A DNA stretch of 64,000 nucleotides. Origin: Rotaria sordida (taxonomy: Eukaryota > Rotifera > Eurotatoria > Philodinida > Philodinidae). Every line of letters begins with the position of its first letter. Position 1 is the first letter of the stretch. A program made the translations under genes and the position numbers. Location of the stretch: NCBI GenBank assembly GCA_905250125.1, contig CAJNOL010000784.1, positions 39,469 to 103,468 of the forward strand. The letters run 5' to 3'. Below the pieces are notes generated by a model. It was not told where the DNA came from. It searched no databases and saw nothing but the letters and a program-made list of their open reading frames with translations. Positions 47,478 to 59,371 of this stretch are shown here, piece by piece.

Positions 47478-50400
47478 TTAAGAAAGTAATCCTCGATTAG
47501 ATTTTTGAGCAGCTCGATTTCGACGATTATGATTTCCTTGTGAAGATTTATGTGCATCTTTCCAACGTCGATTATGTATAACGGTTGCTGATTGACCGCG
47601 ACCACGCACATTACCAGCAACATCACGTGTTTCTTCCGTATGTGCTCGATGTGGTTGATGACGTTGTTGCCAAGCTGCTCGTTGTTGTGCTCTTCGTTCA
47701 CGAACTATTTCAGGATTTTCAACAAATTGAGTACGACGTTTAGTCTTTAAATAGTTTATTTATTATATATCTTAATAAGAAAAAACAAACATTACCTGAT
47801 TTTCATTATCTTCTTCTTCACCATCATCATCTTTATCTATTCGTTGACGATAATGTTGAGGTTGTTTTCCCAATAATCTAATGAGAAAACAAAATAATTA
47901 TATCAAAAACAAAAAGAATTTCATAAATGTCAAACCTATTTTCATTCTTTTCTAATTCATGATCAATTGTATCATCTTTATCTCTAACATTAACAATTCC
48001 ATCATCATACGTATCATCATATTCATCATCATATTCTTCATCTGTTTCATCTTCAATAAGACCTAAACGAGAATAACGTTCACTCATTCCTATTAAATGA
48101 GATTTGTCATCAAGATCTGCTGTTGAGTCTCGTGTTCTGAAAGAATCAATATTTATTCAGAAAATATGTTAAATGTTATTATGAAAAAATATTTTCACAA
48201 ACTTTTTTCCTCGATGTATCTTTGTTAGATCAATATTATCTCGATTAAATATATCAAATTCATCATTATCATATATATTTGAACGTTGTTCAAGTATAGA
48301 AAAATCTTTACTAATAAATGGTATTTCATTTTCATTTGTAAAAATTGATGAAGGTAATAATGATGATGTTGTACTTGATGCTTCAAATTTTAGATTTTCA
48401 GGAACAGTATTATCAAATAGAGCATTAACAAGTTGTTCAGTATTGTTATTATAATGTTTAAGACAAACCTAGAGAAATAAAAGAGATTAGAACTACTAAT
48501 TTTGTTTTCTATGTATTTATGATGAATTAATGCGTAACTTATTAGATTCATTAGATTATTGTTTTTCAGATTATGCTGGTAGACAACTGCTTAGTACATT
48601 TTGAGTTTATCACAACATCTTCTCGTTTCTTCTCTATATTAGCAGTACAATATATAGTTTATTTTTTTTCTATATGTCAATATTCGATGTGAACAAAGAA
48701 CAAAAATGAGAACCAGTAACAAGAACAGCAAGTCGTCTATCAATTGCCATGTGTTGCCCATTATAATATATTGTATTTATTAGGTTCGTTTATAACGCTT
48801 AATAACTTCTAAGTCGCTTGGTTCATATACTTGACATCTCAGTATTCATATTCGATCTAACAGGAAAAAAAATAGAAGAACACAAGCAAAACAACATTCA
48901 AGAAAGTCTTGTCTATTTCATGAACATGACCTTATTCTATCTTTTGGTATTTTTTATCATTACGAAAAATAGCAATTTCTTCATTTTTGATTTTTTTTTT
49001 ACAATTATAACTCCAAAATTATCAAATAATATCGTTAATAAAAGATATAATCTCTTCTTTACAACTATAAAGAAACATTTGAACTTTTTCTCACTGCTAT
49101 TTTTCTTCTCTTTTTGCTTCATTTATATTTCATATAAAAAAAAAGATTTATTTCTTCCTCTTTGTTTTTTCTCTTCTTCTTCTTCGTCTTAACGAATATA
49201 CTCGCACGTTTGCACCATACTTGAATAGGTAGCAATGATAATAATGATTGAATGCACCACTTCACGCATTTATATGTGTTCGAAAAAAAAAAACGCAATC
49301 CTCTTCGTATTCTTTTCTCGTTTTTTTAAAAAAGTATGCTTAACATTTAGAACATGTTCGCCATTTAATAAAAAGAATCTAATCTTAGACATACGAAAAA
49401 CAAAACAGAAAAAAAATGGGTTCTAAACCATCAATACCAGATTCAATTAATGTTGATGAAATTATAAATAATACAGGTAAATGAACTTTTTCTTCTAGAA
49501 AATCCTATTGAATAGATTATGATTAAATTAGGTCTGTCAAAAAAACAAGTATCTTCATTATGGACTCGTTTTAATGAACTTGATTGTGATGATCGAGGTG
49601 AAACAAAAGGATATAAAGGTTATTTAGATGGTAATGATTTTGGTCGCGTACCAAAATTTGATGAAAATCCTATAGCAACTCGATTAATAAAAGTTATTTT
49701 GGATGATTTTGGTTCAAATGATAGATTAACATTTGCACAATTTGTTAATTTTATGAGTACATTTAGTCAATGTGAAATAGGTGGACATGAACATCATCAT
49801 CGTCCTCATCATCATCATCATCCTCATGGAAAACGTCGTTCATCAATTCAAGTATTAACATCAAATAATACGCCTCGTCTAGGATCATCAACATTAAATG
49901 ATGTTGAGAATGTAAAATATTCTCCATATGATACACCAAAAACACGCAAAATTAAATTTATGTTTCGTGTATGATTGAATTAGGTTCCGTTTTTTATTTA
50001 ATTAAATGTTATTAATTTAGATGTATGATGTAGATCGTGATGGACGCTTATCAAAAGAAGACATTCAAGAAACACTTAAACTGATGGTAAGTTAATAGAA
50101 AAAAAAACCAGTTTAAATCAATATGTACATTTTATTATTAATAGGTTGGTAAAATTAGTGATGATGAGGCATCGATTATAGCAGAAAAAGTTCTTGGAGA
50201 ATTTACTGATGAACAACCTAATTCAACTGTGTCACTTGAAACATTTGAAGAAACACTTCAAACACTTGATTTTATGGATAAAATGGGTTTAAAACTATTG
50301 AAATAATCTTTCAGTTTCATTTCTTTGGTTTTTTTTTTACTTTTATTCAACTTACTTGAATATATTTTTCATCTAAATGAGGAAACAAATCCTGAATCAT

Positions 50401-53400
50401 TTGAACATTAGTATTTGTTGATTGTTTTACTGAAGTATTGGCAGAAGCAGAGCCTTCTGATGGCTAAAAATACAAAAATATTTTATGAGAAATTGTGTAT
50501 AAAATCGTTAAAAAAGTATTAAATGTAAATGACCTGAATAACCTCTGATTAACGAGGTTGAACGATACGAACCTTATACAACCATTTACGATACGTAAAC
50601 GGATCGTGTTCTGAGCGTATCATAATGAGATGACGGCTCATATACAGCCGTATTCAATAAAAATACGATATGGTGTTTTATTACTATCTACAGAATTACA
50701 AAAAAAGATACGGTCCGTTTACGTGCGATGATGAGCTGTAAAGAACAAAATTATCACGAACATACAGATAGGTGGATCAGTCGACATGAATAAATGTTTT
50801 GTTGAATAAATTTACTTTTCAGAAAAGGCGACTATAAAAATTTGATTACAGAATATATATATATATTCAGAATCAGCGTAACTTGAATAGTATTTCTGCT
50901 AAATATTTTGTTGGTCATTTTTAGAAAAATTGATAGATGACGTTCTGTCCTATTATCTTTAGCAAAGGAAATGTTATACTATTAAAGGGCATAAAAATTT
51001 TTGACCTCTTAGAACTCATAGATTTTGAATCGAAGTCATGTCCCTGGCTTAATGTGGATGCGTCTAAGCCGTCTGTATTAACCACATCAACTATTGTGGC
51101 TTAGTTTTCGAGTTTACTTATTTATGATAATGATGATGCTAGTTAATGATACCAAAAAAATAGAGAAAATTAAAATGGCTACGATGAAAATATGATATAA
51201 CAACGTTGTAACCTATGCCTAATTTTTTTTAATAAAATTATCTTTTTTATTGAGCCAGTTATAAATTGACCCAAAACAAGTGCATCAATGGATTTGTGTT
51301 AGAAATGATGAAATGAGTAAATCGCATCAGCTTATAGATGAATTATGAAGTTTTTACTGTGTATCATTGACATATCAATAGATAGCGCCATCTTCGTCAT
51401 AGCCACGACAGCATGTGACAAAGATAGCAACATTTATTGATATGTCAACGGTAGGCAGTAGAATTTGATAATGTATACACAATTACAGAGAGGAAGTCTT
51501 TCTCTAGAAGCCTACATATTTATCTTTCTGCAGCCAAAAATCATCAAAAAACTTATAGCCGCTTTGAACTGATTTATTTAGAGTCAAAGAAAATACTTTG
51601 TGTAGTATATGTATATAGGGTGTCCAGTAAATGACTAGAGTTAGAAAAAATTGCATATCTCTCTGCTACGGCTCGAGCAAACAGGCTGATTTTTCTACCA
51701 ATAATAGAAGCATGTTCACACTTTAAATCCATACAGACAAGATTAGAAAGAGCCTTTGTTAAGTACCACCAACGACCTCAACAAAAAAAATTTTACTTTT
51801 TCACAGATAGGAAAAGAACACTATACGGAGTAGCGCAAAAGTCACTTTGCCGCAAAAAAATTGAATATCTTCACTATGGCTCGAGCAAAAGAGCTGATTC
51901 TTTTATCAATGATAGAGGCATGTCCAAGCTTTATACTCATAAAGACATGCCTAGAGAGATCCTTTGTTAAGTCTATTGTTTTTTTTCTTATCTGTGAAAA
52001 AGTAAAATTTTTTTGTTGAGGTCGTTGGTGGTACTTAACAAAGGCTCTTTCTAATCTTGTCTGTATGGATTTAAAGTGTGAACATGCTTCTATTATTGGT
52101 AGAAAAATCAGCCTGTTTGCTCGAGCCGTAGCAGAGAGATATGCAATTTTTTCTAACTCTAGTCATTTACTGGACACCCTATATAACGTCGCTTAAAAAA
52201 ACCTATTAATGTATATACATATATATGTCTGTTGCATTCTCAAAAGGATTTTTATATGATTTTAAAATGTTGACAAAGAACTCGATTGTATTTTCTGAAT
52301 AGTTTCTCAAATGGAAAGAAAAGACGATCTGGACTGAACCAAAATGTCCAAGTGAAAATTCACCTTTTACTCTAATAACTACGTCGGATTTTTAAGGTTT
52401 CATTAATAAATTTCAAAAAACCTGATAATATTAAATTTATAAAGTATTCATTTTTAAAAAATTTTATATTAAGTGATCATTCCATTAGAAAATACGATCG
52501 TCTGATTTTAAAGCTCCATCGGATCCAAAATGCACTTCTGATTTCAACGAAATTTTTTTTGGTCTTAGTCTTCAAGTCGCTCCAAAGATGCGAAATATTT
52601 TTTATCAATTATTTGTATTCTGCTACTCACACACCTTAGAAAATTTCTCAGAAAATATAGGCGCTGATCTTCTAATACCCGTAGGATCGAGTCTGAAACC
52701 AATCCAACGAACTCTAATCAAACAATCAATGATGTAAATTTTAAGGCTAGTTTTAGAATCCAAATTGCATTTTTTATCTAAGTGTTTCATTCAATCTTCG
52801 GTCTGTTCAATGTATAATTGAACAATAGAATTTTGTATCAAATTTATATTTTTGTTTTTTCTAATAGTGTAAATTATTATAATCAACAATCGAATATAAT
52901 AATTTTCATACCATATGTATCTTTTATTATAACAGATTTGCAAAAAATATTCCCTAACTATGGAGTATTGTTTTATTTCATGAGATAGTTTTGAGTAAGT
53001 CGTTCTGACACTAGAAATTCTTAGAACAATTTGTTTCCGACAAATATTTTTAGAATTATCTTACAAGAGAATGACTCCATGCGAATGGTCCTTGTTGAAC
53101 CAAGACTAGAATAGCCTCAAAACAGTGCGGGTTGGATCGGTAGGTCTTCTCTATAGAGTGATGACAATTTTACTACTGGACAGGATATTGACACAAATTG
53201 AACAAAAGATCTTCAACCTGAAATTGCGTCTAGAAGTCTTACATTCTTGAGAAAATTAGAAAAGTTTCAGTAAAAAAACTGATTGCTACTTTTGTAAGAT
53301 ATTCACCATCCAAGCTTTCAGGTTATTTCTAAAATCGAATCGATTCATGAACATCGAATGTCTTAAAATAGGAAGCAACCGTTTTGAAGGAAACTTTTTA

Positions 53401-56400
53401 GATATTTTTAAGATACGGATATCAATGTAGAGACACATTTTCAGGTCGAAAATCTTCTGTTCAACCTTCCTGTCAATACCCTATTCAATAATAAAAATCC
53501 AGCACTCTCTTCATTCTGTAGAGAAAGCCTATAAATTCAAAAGTAGTGAATCATGTCATATGATTCCCTCTTTAGTCTATTAGCAATTACTCATAAATAA
53601 AATATCAACTCAGTTAGAATAGTTTTCTCATTAACATTTTTATATTCACGTCATCGAATACATAGTTTCGTTCGAACTTATATACTTTGGTTACATTATG
53701 CAAATGTTTACATTCTTGAAACGAATTCTTTTTTTTCTCAACTACGAAAATGAAAATAATAATTCTTTCGTAAAATACGATTTTAAAGTATTGAAGTATG
53801 GAGAGAAGTAATTTGCACATCCTAAAACAATGACAGACATTACCATGAAAATGTCATAGACCATGGCAGACGAGGTTGACAAACTGTCACATATACGACA
53901 GGCGTTATTAAAATACGATCAAAGATCGTATATCAATAGCATCTCGTTATTATATATGAATTACTTTCGTATTGTATGTCTCGAGGATTAAGTAAAATGA
54001 TGGTGAAAAAATATATCCCAAAGCAGACACAATAAAGCAATATTTTTGTGATTAACAATAACAACTAAATGGTTTTTTCACATTGTAATCCCAAAAAACT
54101 TGCACTAACAGCTGTTTTTTTTCCTAAACTACAAAATAAAAATAATTTCTTTGAAATTACTTACAGATGTTTTTACTGATGTTAATTTTCGTTTACATGA
54201 TGGTGTTCCATAAACTTCAATAGCTTGTTTAACACCATCAGTATAAAATTCTATTTGTTGATCATCTCTAAATGTAATGTATAACTTTTCTATGAATATC
54301 TATTGCAATTATTTTTCTTACAAAAGTCCTGTTGTTTGATGAACAAGATCAATAATTTCACAAAGATTAAAATAATCTTCATATGCAGCTAAAAATCGTT
54401 TTTCTGTTATTAATAATGAAAATATATTAATAATTGATTCAACATTTTCTGATTTATTACTACACATAGAAAATAAATAGAAGGTATTTTTGTTTTAATT
54501 AAAATAATCTTACTCATTATTAAGTAATGAATCAATACAACATGATGCAAGAAGATCATTAAATAATGTTATAGTTTCATATTTTGTTTCTTCAAATATT
54601 TCACTAGAGAAAAAGAAAAACTATGATTAAACCTTCAAATATAATTATTTTCTTTAAGCTTACATATAATCGGATATTTCATTGAATTGTTGAGCTCGTT
54701 CATAAACACGTAAAAATGTTTCAAATAATTGAATTAATCTAATAAAGTAAAAAAAAAATTTTTCTTAGTTTAATTTCAATATATAATGAGCATACTTGCG
54801 TTAAATGAAAATCTTCATGAAAAAATATAATTCGTCCTTGTGGATAAACAGAAAAAAATCGATTTATTGTACAACTTAAATCAAGAATATAATAAAGTAA
54901 ATCAATAATTTCTCCCATGCTAGATGTTTCTGTTGTTGTATTAAGTTTCTTTGGACCAGATTGAGTATGAAATGTTCTTATTCTTTTTGCAATAACCTAA
55001 ATTATTTAATCAATTTATCAGTGAAGGTTATATTATATAAAACAGGTTATCTTGAGAATTAATTCTTTCAGTTTCATAGTAGCAAAAAAGCTACATATGT
55101 TTTATAATTATTTTCCACAACATAATTAATTAAAATTGGTACTTTATCTCTTGGAATGAAGCCATCGAGAATGCTCTAGAATCATTCTAAACTATCTGTA
55201 AAGGTGATATACAGTCGTTCATCAGTGTTCGACTCGGGTCGGATCACAAACAATTGACCCATGTCGGACATTGCTGCTCATTGAGAAAGTTCTGGAATGT
55301 TCTCAAATATTTCTTGAAAAAAGCTATATAAGGCGGCGTTTCTAGTCAATCCACATCTTCAAAAATCAGCGTGCAATCGGAACGAAGTACTGAATTCCTT
55401 CCTAGTTTACTCCTAAAGTACAAGTCGTCTCGGCAATAGAAGTAAATCGATTATGATCAAGAAAGTATTATAAGCAGCTCATCTTTTAATGACAAAAATT
55501 ATTCTTACGGCGGAAACGAAAGTGATCTTGAAATAGATGAAGAAGACAACGCTATCGGAAATGAAGAGGAAGAAGAAGACGCTATTGAAAATGAAAAGGA
55601 AGAAGAACTTGAGTGGAATCAGAGCCGAAATTTTGTTCAAAGCACAAATTTTCCTTCAAAACAAGTCAAAAGACACAACTATAACTTTTACCAAAAACAT
55701 CAACTCACTTGACACCTTCAATAAGTTTATCATAAAAGATATCAATTTGACAGTAAAACAAACAAATATTTATGGACAACAAAAATCTTTAGCTCAAGCG
55801 TATGCAAGTGACTGACAAAAAGTTAGTGAAAGTGCTATCTGTTCTTTCCTTGATTTACTAATTATTATGGGCTTACATCGATCACTTCAAATAAGAGATT
55901 ATTGGAGTAGAAATAAAATATTCTACACAGAAGTTATTGTTAATGCTATGCCGAGAAACGAATTCTATCGAATATTTTCTGCATTACATTTATCAGATAA
56001 TGGAAAACAAAATCAATTTGCAAAAAATTCAAAGAAATTCAAATTATTCAAAGTTTTCGACTTTATTTGCTTACTAGAAAAGAACTTCTAAGAAAACTTT
56101 ATTTTGGGAAGCAACATCTCCATTAATGAAAGTATGATCAAATTCAAAGGTAGAAGTTCTTTGAAGACAATCAAAAAAAAGAGTACAATGTGTGGTGTTT
56201 AGCAGATTCTTTGACCAAATATCCTTATGATTTCGACATCTATACTGAAAAATAAGAGAATAGACAAGGAACATTGAGGTGAAGATGTTGTTTTACAGCT
56301 TATTAGCAGAATCAAATTAGTAGAACACCAACTATTTTTGGACAAGTTTTTTTTTACAACTATTCCCCTATTATTACAACTAGAAAAGAAAAAAAAATCA

Positions 56401-59371
56401 GAGCAACTGGAACAATAAGAACACATAGGAAGTTATTTCGCTCCAAATAGTAGTTAAATTAGAGATGGGCACCGGGACCAAAAAAATTTTCTGGTCCCGG
56501 TAAAAGATTTGCTTGCTGTTCTGCTATCTTTATTGTTAAAATATTCTTTGACTATCCATTTTGTAGAGAAATGTTTGCTCTTTCAGCCTATATATTTTAA
56601 AATGTATCACAGATTTTCATTATCAATTAATTAAGCAAATACATGACCGGGACCAACCGGGACCAAATTGATCCCGGTCATTGTATTGGCTTAATTAATT
56701 GATAAAGAAGATCTGTGATACATTTTGAAATATATAGGCTGAAAGAGCAAACATTTCTCTACAAAATGGACAGTCAAAGAATATTTTAACAATAAAGATA
56801 GCAGAACAGCAAACAAATCTTTTACCGGGACCAGAAAAGTTTTTTGGTCCCGGTGCCCATCTCTACATTTTGCTCAACAACATTTGTCATATCAGGTCAA
56901 TCTATTTATATACGTTTCAGATCGAATTCACAGAGTAATTTTTAGGAGAGTTCTTAGTGTTGCTGAATAATGGCCAATCAACTTCCAATTCAAAGTTTAG
57001 ATCAAATGACCAAAAAGAAATGATCTATTCTGACTGTTCAAATCCTGAAATAAAACTGTTCGAAAAAATTTTGTGGTGTTTTTGGAATGGCGTTTCAGTA
57101 ACAGAACGAAGGACTTCTTTGATACCCGGAAGTGGTATTTCTAAGAATAGAACAAAATTGTTCAGACAGATCCATGAACATTTTCAGCAGTTCGTCATAT
57201 CTGAACTCATCGAACTCTCTTGCTGAATAACTTTTCCAAATAAATTTTCATAAGAACGGAAAAACCTCTTCTGATAGAAAGTTCTTTCAGTTACTCAAAT
57301 CTTTTTTTCCGATTCCTTCTACCTATTACCGCTAAGAATATATCTCAAAAATAAAAATGTGTTAAACGTTTCGCCCTTACTGTATTTCATCGCATAAATG
57401 TCTTATCTTATTTTCTTCCTTCTCCCAAGGGAACCTTCCCAGGTGCTAAAAAGCTTTTCAGTTGAAACTTTATTCACAAGTAGAAAATGTATAGATCAGA
57501 AAATGCCTAGTAGGATTTGCCTGTGATACCGAAATTTTATTATAAATTTCCAGCAGGATCCTATTTTTGCGGTAGAATCAAAGCTTCGAATTTTGATCTG
57601 AAATTCTTTCCACATCAAGAACTTAATCAGACAAGCTTGCCTACAAAGTTTTATTTATTTTTTTGGACGAACTATCTCCAATATACCAGTATATTAGTAT
57701 AAAGACCCTTTTTTTTGTATGCATATTGTGTTATGCATGGATTTCTGGAAAATTCATATTTTGAAAATCATTTATACAAAAATTCTAAAACTTTGTAGGT
57801 AAGCTCATCTAATTGAAATTGTTATAACACGTACATATGATGTGTCATAAGAAAAGTTTTTAAAGGTATTTTCTTTGATATGTTCTCTTGTTTTCTTTCT
57901 TTACTATTTTCTTTTCTTTGATGTAATAACTCATGTATTTTTCCAACTAAGTTATGTTACCTATTGGTATATTCCTTCAATAATTGTTGTATATATACCT
58001 GTTGTTTTTATATTGTGGTGAGTGAAGTTATAGAGGGAAGTGTGATAAAAGAAAACATAATAAAACACATATACACATCAACTTTATTATCGAACATAAT
58101 AGAAACCTCGATGTGAGCAAAGTTCCAGATCGAAATTTGAAACTTTGATTCTACCGCAAAAATAGAATACCGCTGAAAAATTATAATAAAATGTCGCAAT
58201 CTCAGCTAAATTGCAATTTGCATCCATATTCTCTTCGGCTTTCTCTAATCTATACATCTTCTAGTTGTGAAGAAAATTTCAGCTTAAACGCTTTTAAGAT
58301 TTCTTCACTAGTGTTTTAGTTTTTAATTAGTCTGATATCAACGACTATAATCTTCGATGATGCACATCTCTAATATTAAACTTTTCATAATTTTATAAAA
58401 ATCTAATCATTGTCAAAATATGCAGGAAAATAGTTAAGAATGTTTTTCTTTATTCGTACGAAGTCTAAGTTCGATCTCAAGTTTCAAATAAATAAATAAA
58501 TCTATTTGTCACTTACATCTTTAATTGATTTAATAGCATCTTTAAGATCTTTACTGTATGCTTGTTGTTGTTTAAAAATATTTCCAATCATTTTACTTAA
58601 TAATACTTTATTATGAATTGCATATAATGAACATATATCAAATAAACGAGGAATATCGAATATATAATTATCATAAATAACATGGCCAAATCCTTCTGGT
58701 GTAAAGAAATTTTCCTATATTATTCATCAAAAATAAAATTTAAGAACAAAAAAAAAACAGCAAGAACTAAAAATTTAAACATACAGATGATTCTTTATGT
58801 GTAGAAAGTCTAAGAATACACATGAACATTAAACGAGAAATATTTTCTTCTAATTCTTTATTATTTAAAATAGACGAATAATTATTTATTGAAATAGTTC
58901 GTTGTGGTCTAAAAAAGATAATTTTTGTTGAAAATAAGTAAAAATTTCAAAGAAATATTTACCGTGGTGCATAGCGTAGATAAGAATCAAGCATTGAATG
59001 AAAATCTCTATTAAAAGCAACCTAAAATAAATAATTATACTGAATCAAAAAAAGAACAGTTTTTTTTTTAATTGATACAAACTTCACACCAAAATTTTGT
59101 ATGATTTTGTTGTAATAACCATGTTAAATCATCACATATAAATGTCATTCGTTCAATCCATTGTTCAATAGCTCCATCATCTTCAATATTTGTTGGTAAT
59201 GGAATATATGTTACAAAATAATGTTGATCGATACCAGATAGATGCTATGTAGATAATAGAAAATATGAACAAGATGAATTATTTTCTTTTTAAATTTACC
59301 AAAACAGAAATACGTTCTTCAATAATGCCTTTTTTCTCGATTTTATATTGTTGATCCAGTGGAACAGCCAT
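47478..59371 (-). CDS. ASCC2: Activating signal cointegrator 1 complex subunit 2 (ASCC2), 15 exons
   Basis: Minus-strand exons 59371-59300, 59244-59083, 59021-58963, 58908-58785, 58714-58517, 54996-54800, 54738-54664, 54603-54514, 54459-54322, 54267-54165, 50463-50356, 48468-48203, 48136-47936, 47877-47796 and 47744-47478 give 713 codons plus stop (human 757). The N-terminal half matches ASCC2: MAVPLDQQYK, SYLRYAP, LRLSTHKES, YDNYIFDIPRLFDICSLYA, KMIGNIFKQQ, then LLITEKRFLAAYEDYF. The CUE ubiquitin-binding domain spans about residues 423-470 (MIQDLFPHLDEKYIQ joined to VCLKHYNNNTEQLVNALFD), followed by NDEFDIFNRDNIDL and an acidic EYDDEYDDTYDDG stretch as in human. In the family ASCC2 recognises K63-linked ubiquitin and partners ASCC3 helicase in alkylation repair and ribosome quality control. 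Intron 6 needs a GC donor (AAC then GCAAGT) to keep frame. Large introns hold a nested gene and transposon remnants. Confidence 0.93.
49416..50306 (+). CDS. Calcineurin B homologous protein-like EF-hand protein nested in an ASCC2 intron
   Basis: Exons 49416-49476, 49532-49968, 50021-50086 and 50145-50306 give 241 codons plus stop. The N-terminus is MGSKPS, an N-myristoylation-type start as in CHP1/calcineurin B. NNTGLSKKQVSSLWTRFNEL matches the start of CHP proteins. The third EF-hand is canonical (DVDRDGRLSKED, about residues 169-180). The first two are degenerate, and the last (DEQPNSTVSLET) lacks a full ligand set. Between the two lobes lies an unusual His-rich insertion (HEHHHRPHHHHHPHG, about 104-119). 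CHPs bind calcium and regulate Na+/H+ exchangers or trafficking; the role here is inferred from the family. It lies wholly inside ASCC2 intron 11 on the opposite strand, its stop only 50 bp from an ASCC2 exon. The acceptor at 49530-49531 was preferred over one at 49514-49515, which would hit a stop. Confidence 0.85.
51612..52185. mobile_element. Palindromic MITE with AGGGTGTCCAGTAAATGAC ends
   Basis: Starts TATATAGGGTGTCCAGTAAA and ends in its exact reverse complement. About 190-bp arms are almost identical in mirror form (for example GCTACGGCTCGAGCAAACAG near 51665 and its mirror near 52110). A ~190-bp spacer contains a diverged second copy of part of the arm (TATGGCTCGAGCAAAAGAGC near 51878). 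TA-flanked GGGTGTCC-type ends are typical of mariner-like MITEs. No transposase. Confidence 0.88.
53140..53540. repeat. Imperfect inverted repeat in ASCC2 intron 10
   Basis: GATATTGACACAAATTGAACAAAAGATCTTC-like sequence near 53185 is mirrored by GAAAATCTTCTGTTCAACCT near 53448, with further pairing to GGTCTTCTCTATAGAGTGATG near 53142 and its mirror near 53515. A probable old foldback, no coding content. Confidence 0.6.
55500..56445 (+). pseudogene. Decayed piggyBac-family transposase
   Basis: Fragments in different frames align in order with piggyBac (DDE_Tnp_1_7) transposases. There is an acidic N-terminal stretch (EEEEDAIENEKEEE), then IIMGLHRSLQIRDYWSRN (from 55864), VIVNAMPRNEFYRIFSALHL, SINESMIKFKGRSSLKTI (about 56120-56170) and DKFFFTTIPLLLQLEKK (about 56340-56390). 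Several frameshifts and stops separate them. Asn replaces the Asp expected at the first catalytic position in the xIDExxxxFKGR-type motif, and the C-terminal third is absent. This is a dead copy; a single 74-codon fragment (55867-56091) is all that remains open. Confidence 0.82.
56460..56865. mobile_element. Palindromic MITE with TAGAGATGGGCACCGGGACC ends
   Basis: 406 bp. Left end TAGAGATGGGCACCGGGACC, right end its exact reverse complement. About 195-bp arms are nearly identical (for example GCTGTTCTGCTATCTTTATTG near 56515 and its mirror near 56795). The centre is rich in GGGACC/GGTCCC. No 8-bp target duplication was seen; only TA at both ends. It appears inserted at the 3' break of the piggyBac remnant. 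Confidence 0.88.
57525..58195. repeat. Inverted-repeat pair flanking ~475 bp
   Basis: CCTATTTTTGCGGTAGAATC near 57560 is mirrored by GATTCTACCGCAAAAATAG near 58149, and TTTTATTATAAATTTC near 57535 is mirrored near 58178. Arms of ~95 bp. It could be the ends of an internally decayed transposon. Confidence 0.65.

Larger units (their letters stand above)
50464..54164. other. ASCC2 intron 10 (3.7 kb)
   Basis: Contains a palindromic element (51612-52185) and a weaker inverted repeat (53140-53540). A segment at about 50540-50740 is rich in GATACG/CGTATC words (ACGATACG, GATACGGTCCGTTTACG) and looks like part of another inverted element. The remainder is AT-rich with no gene. Confidence 0.55.
54997..58516. 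other. ASCC2 intron 5 (3.5 kb) filled with transposon remnants
   Basis: Contains the decayed piggyBac transposase (55500-56445), a MITE inserted into it (56460-56865), a downstream frame at 56957-57226 without recognisable content, and an inverted-repeat pair at 57525-58195. Confidence 0.65.

Noticed and set aside
48818..49192. 124-codon plus-strand frame
   Set aside because: Phe/Ile/Lys-rich low-complexity peptide from AT-rich DNA inside an ASCC2 intron, no domain and no splice signals.
49516..49531. Acceptor at 49514-49515 for exon 2 of the EF-hand gene
   Set aside because: It leads immediately to an in-frame stop; the acceptor at 49530-49531 restores phase and gives the CHP-like TGLSKKQVSSLW.
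56957..57226. 89-codon frame downstream of the piggyBac remnant
   Set aside because: It does not match piggyBac C-terminal motifs such as the Cys-rich finger; left unassigned as probable transposon debris.
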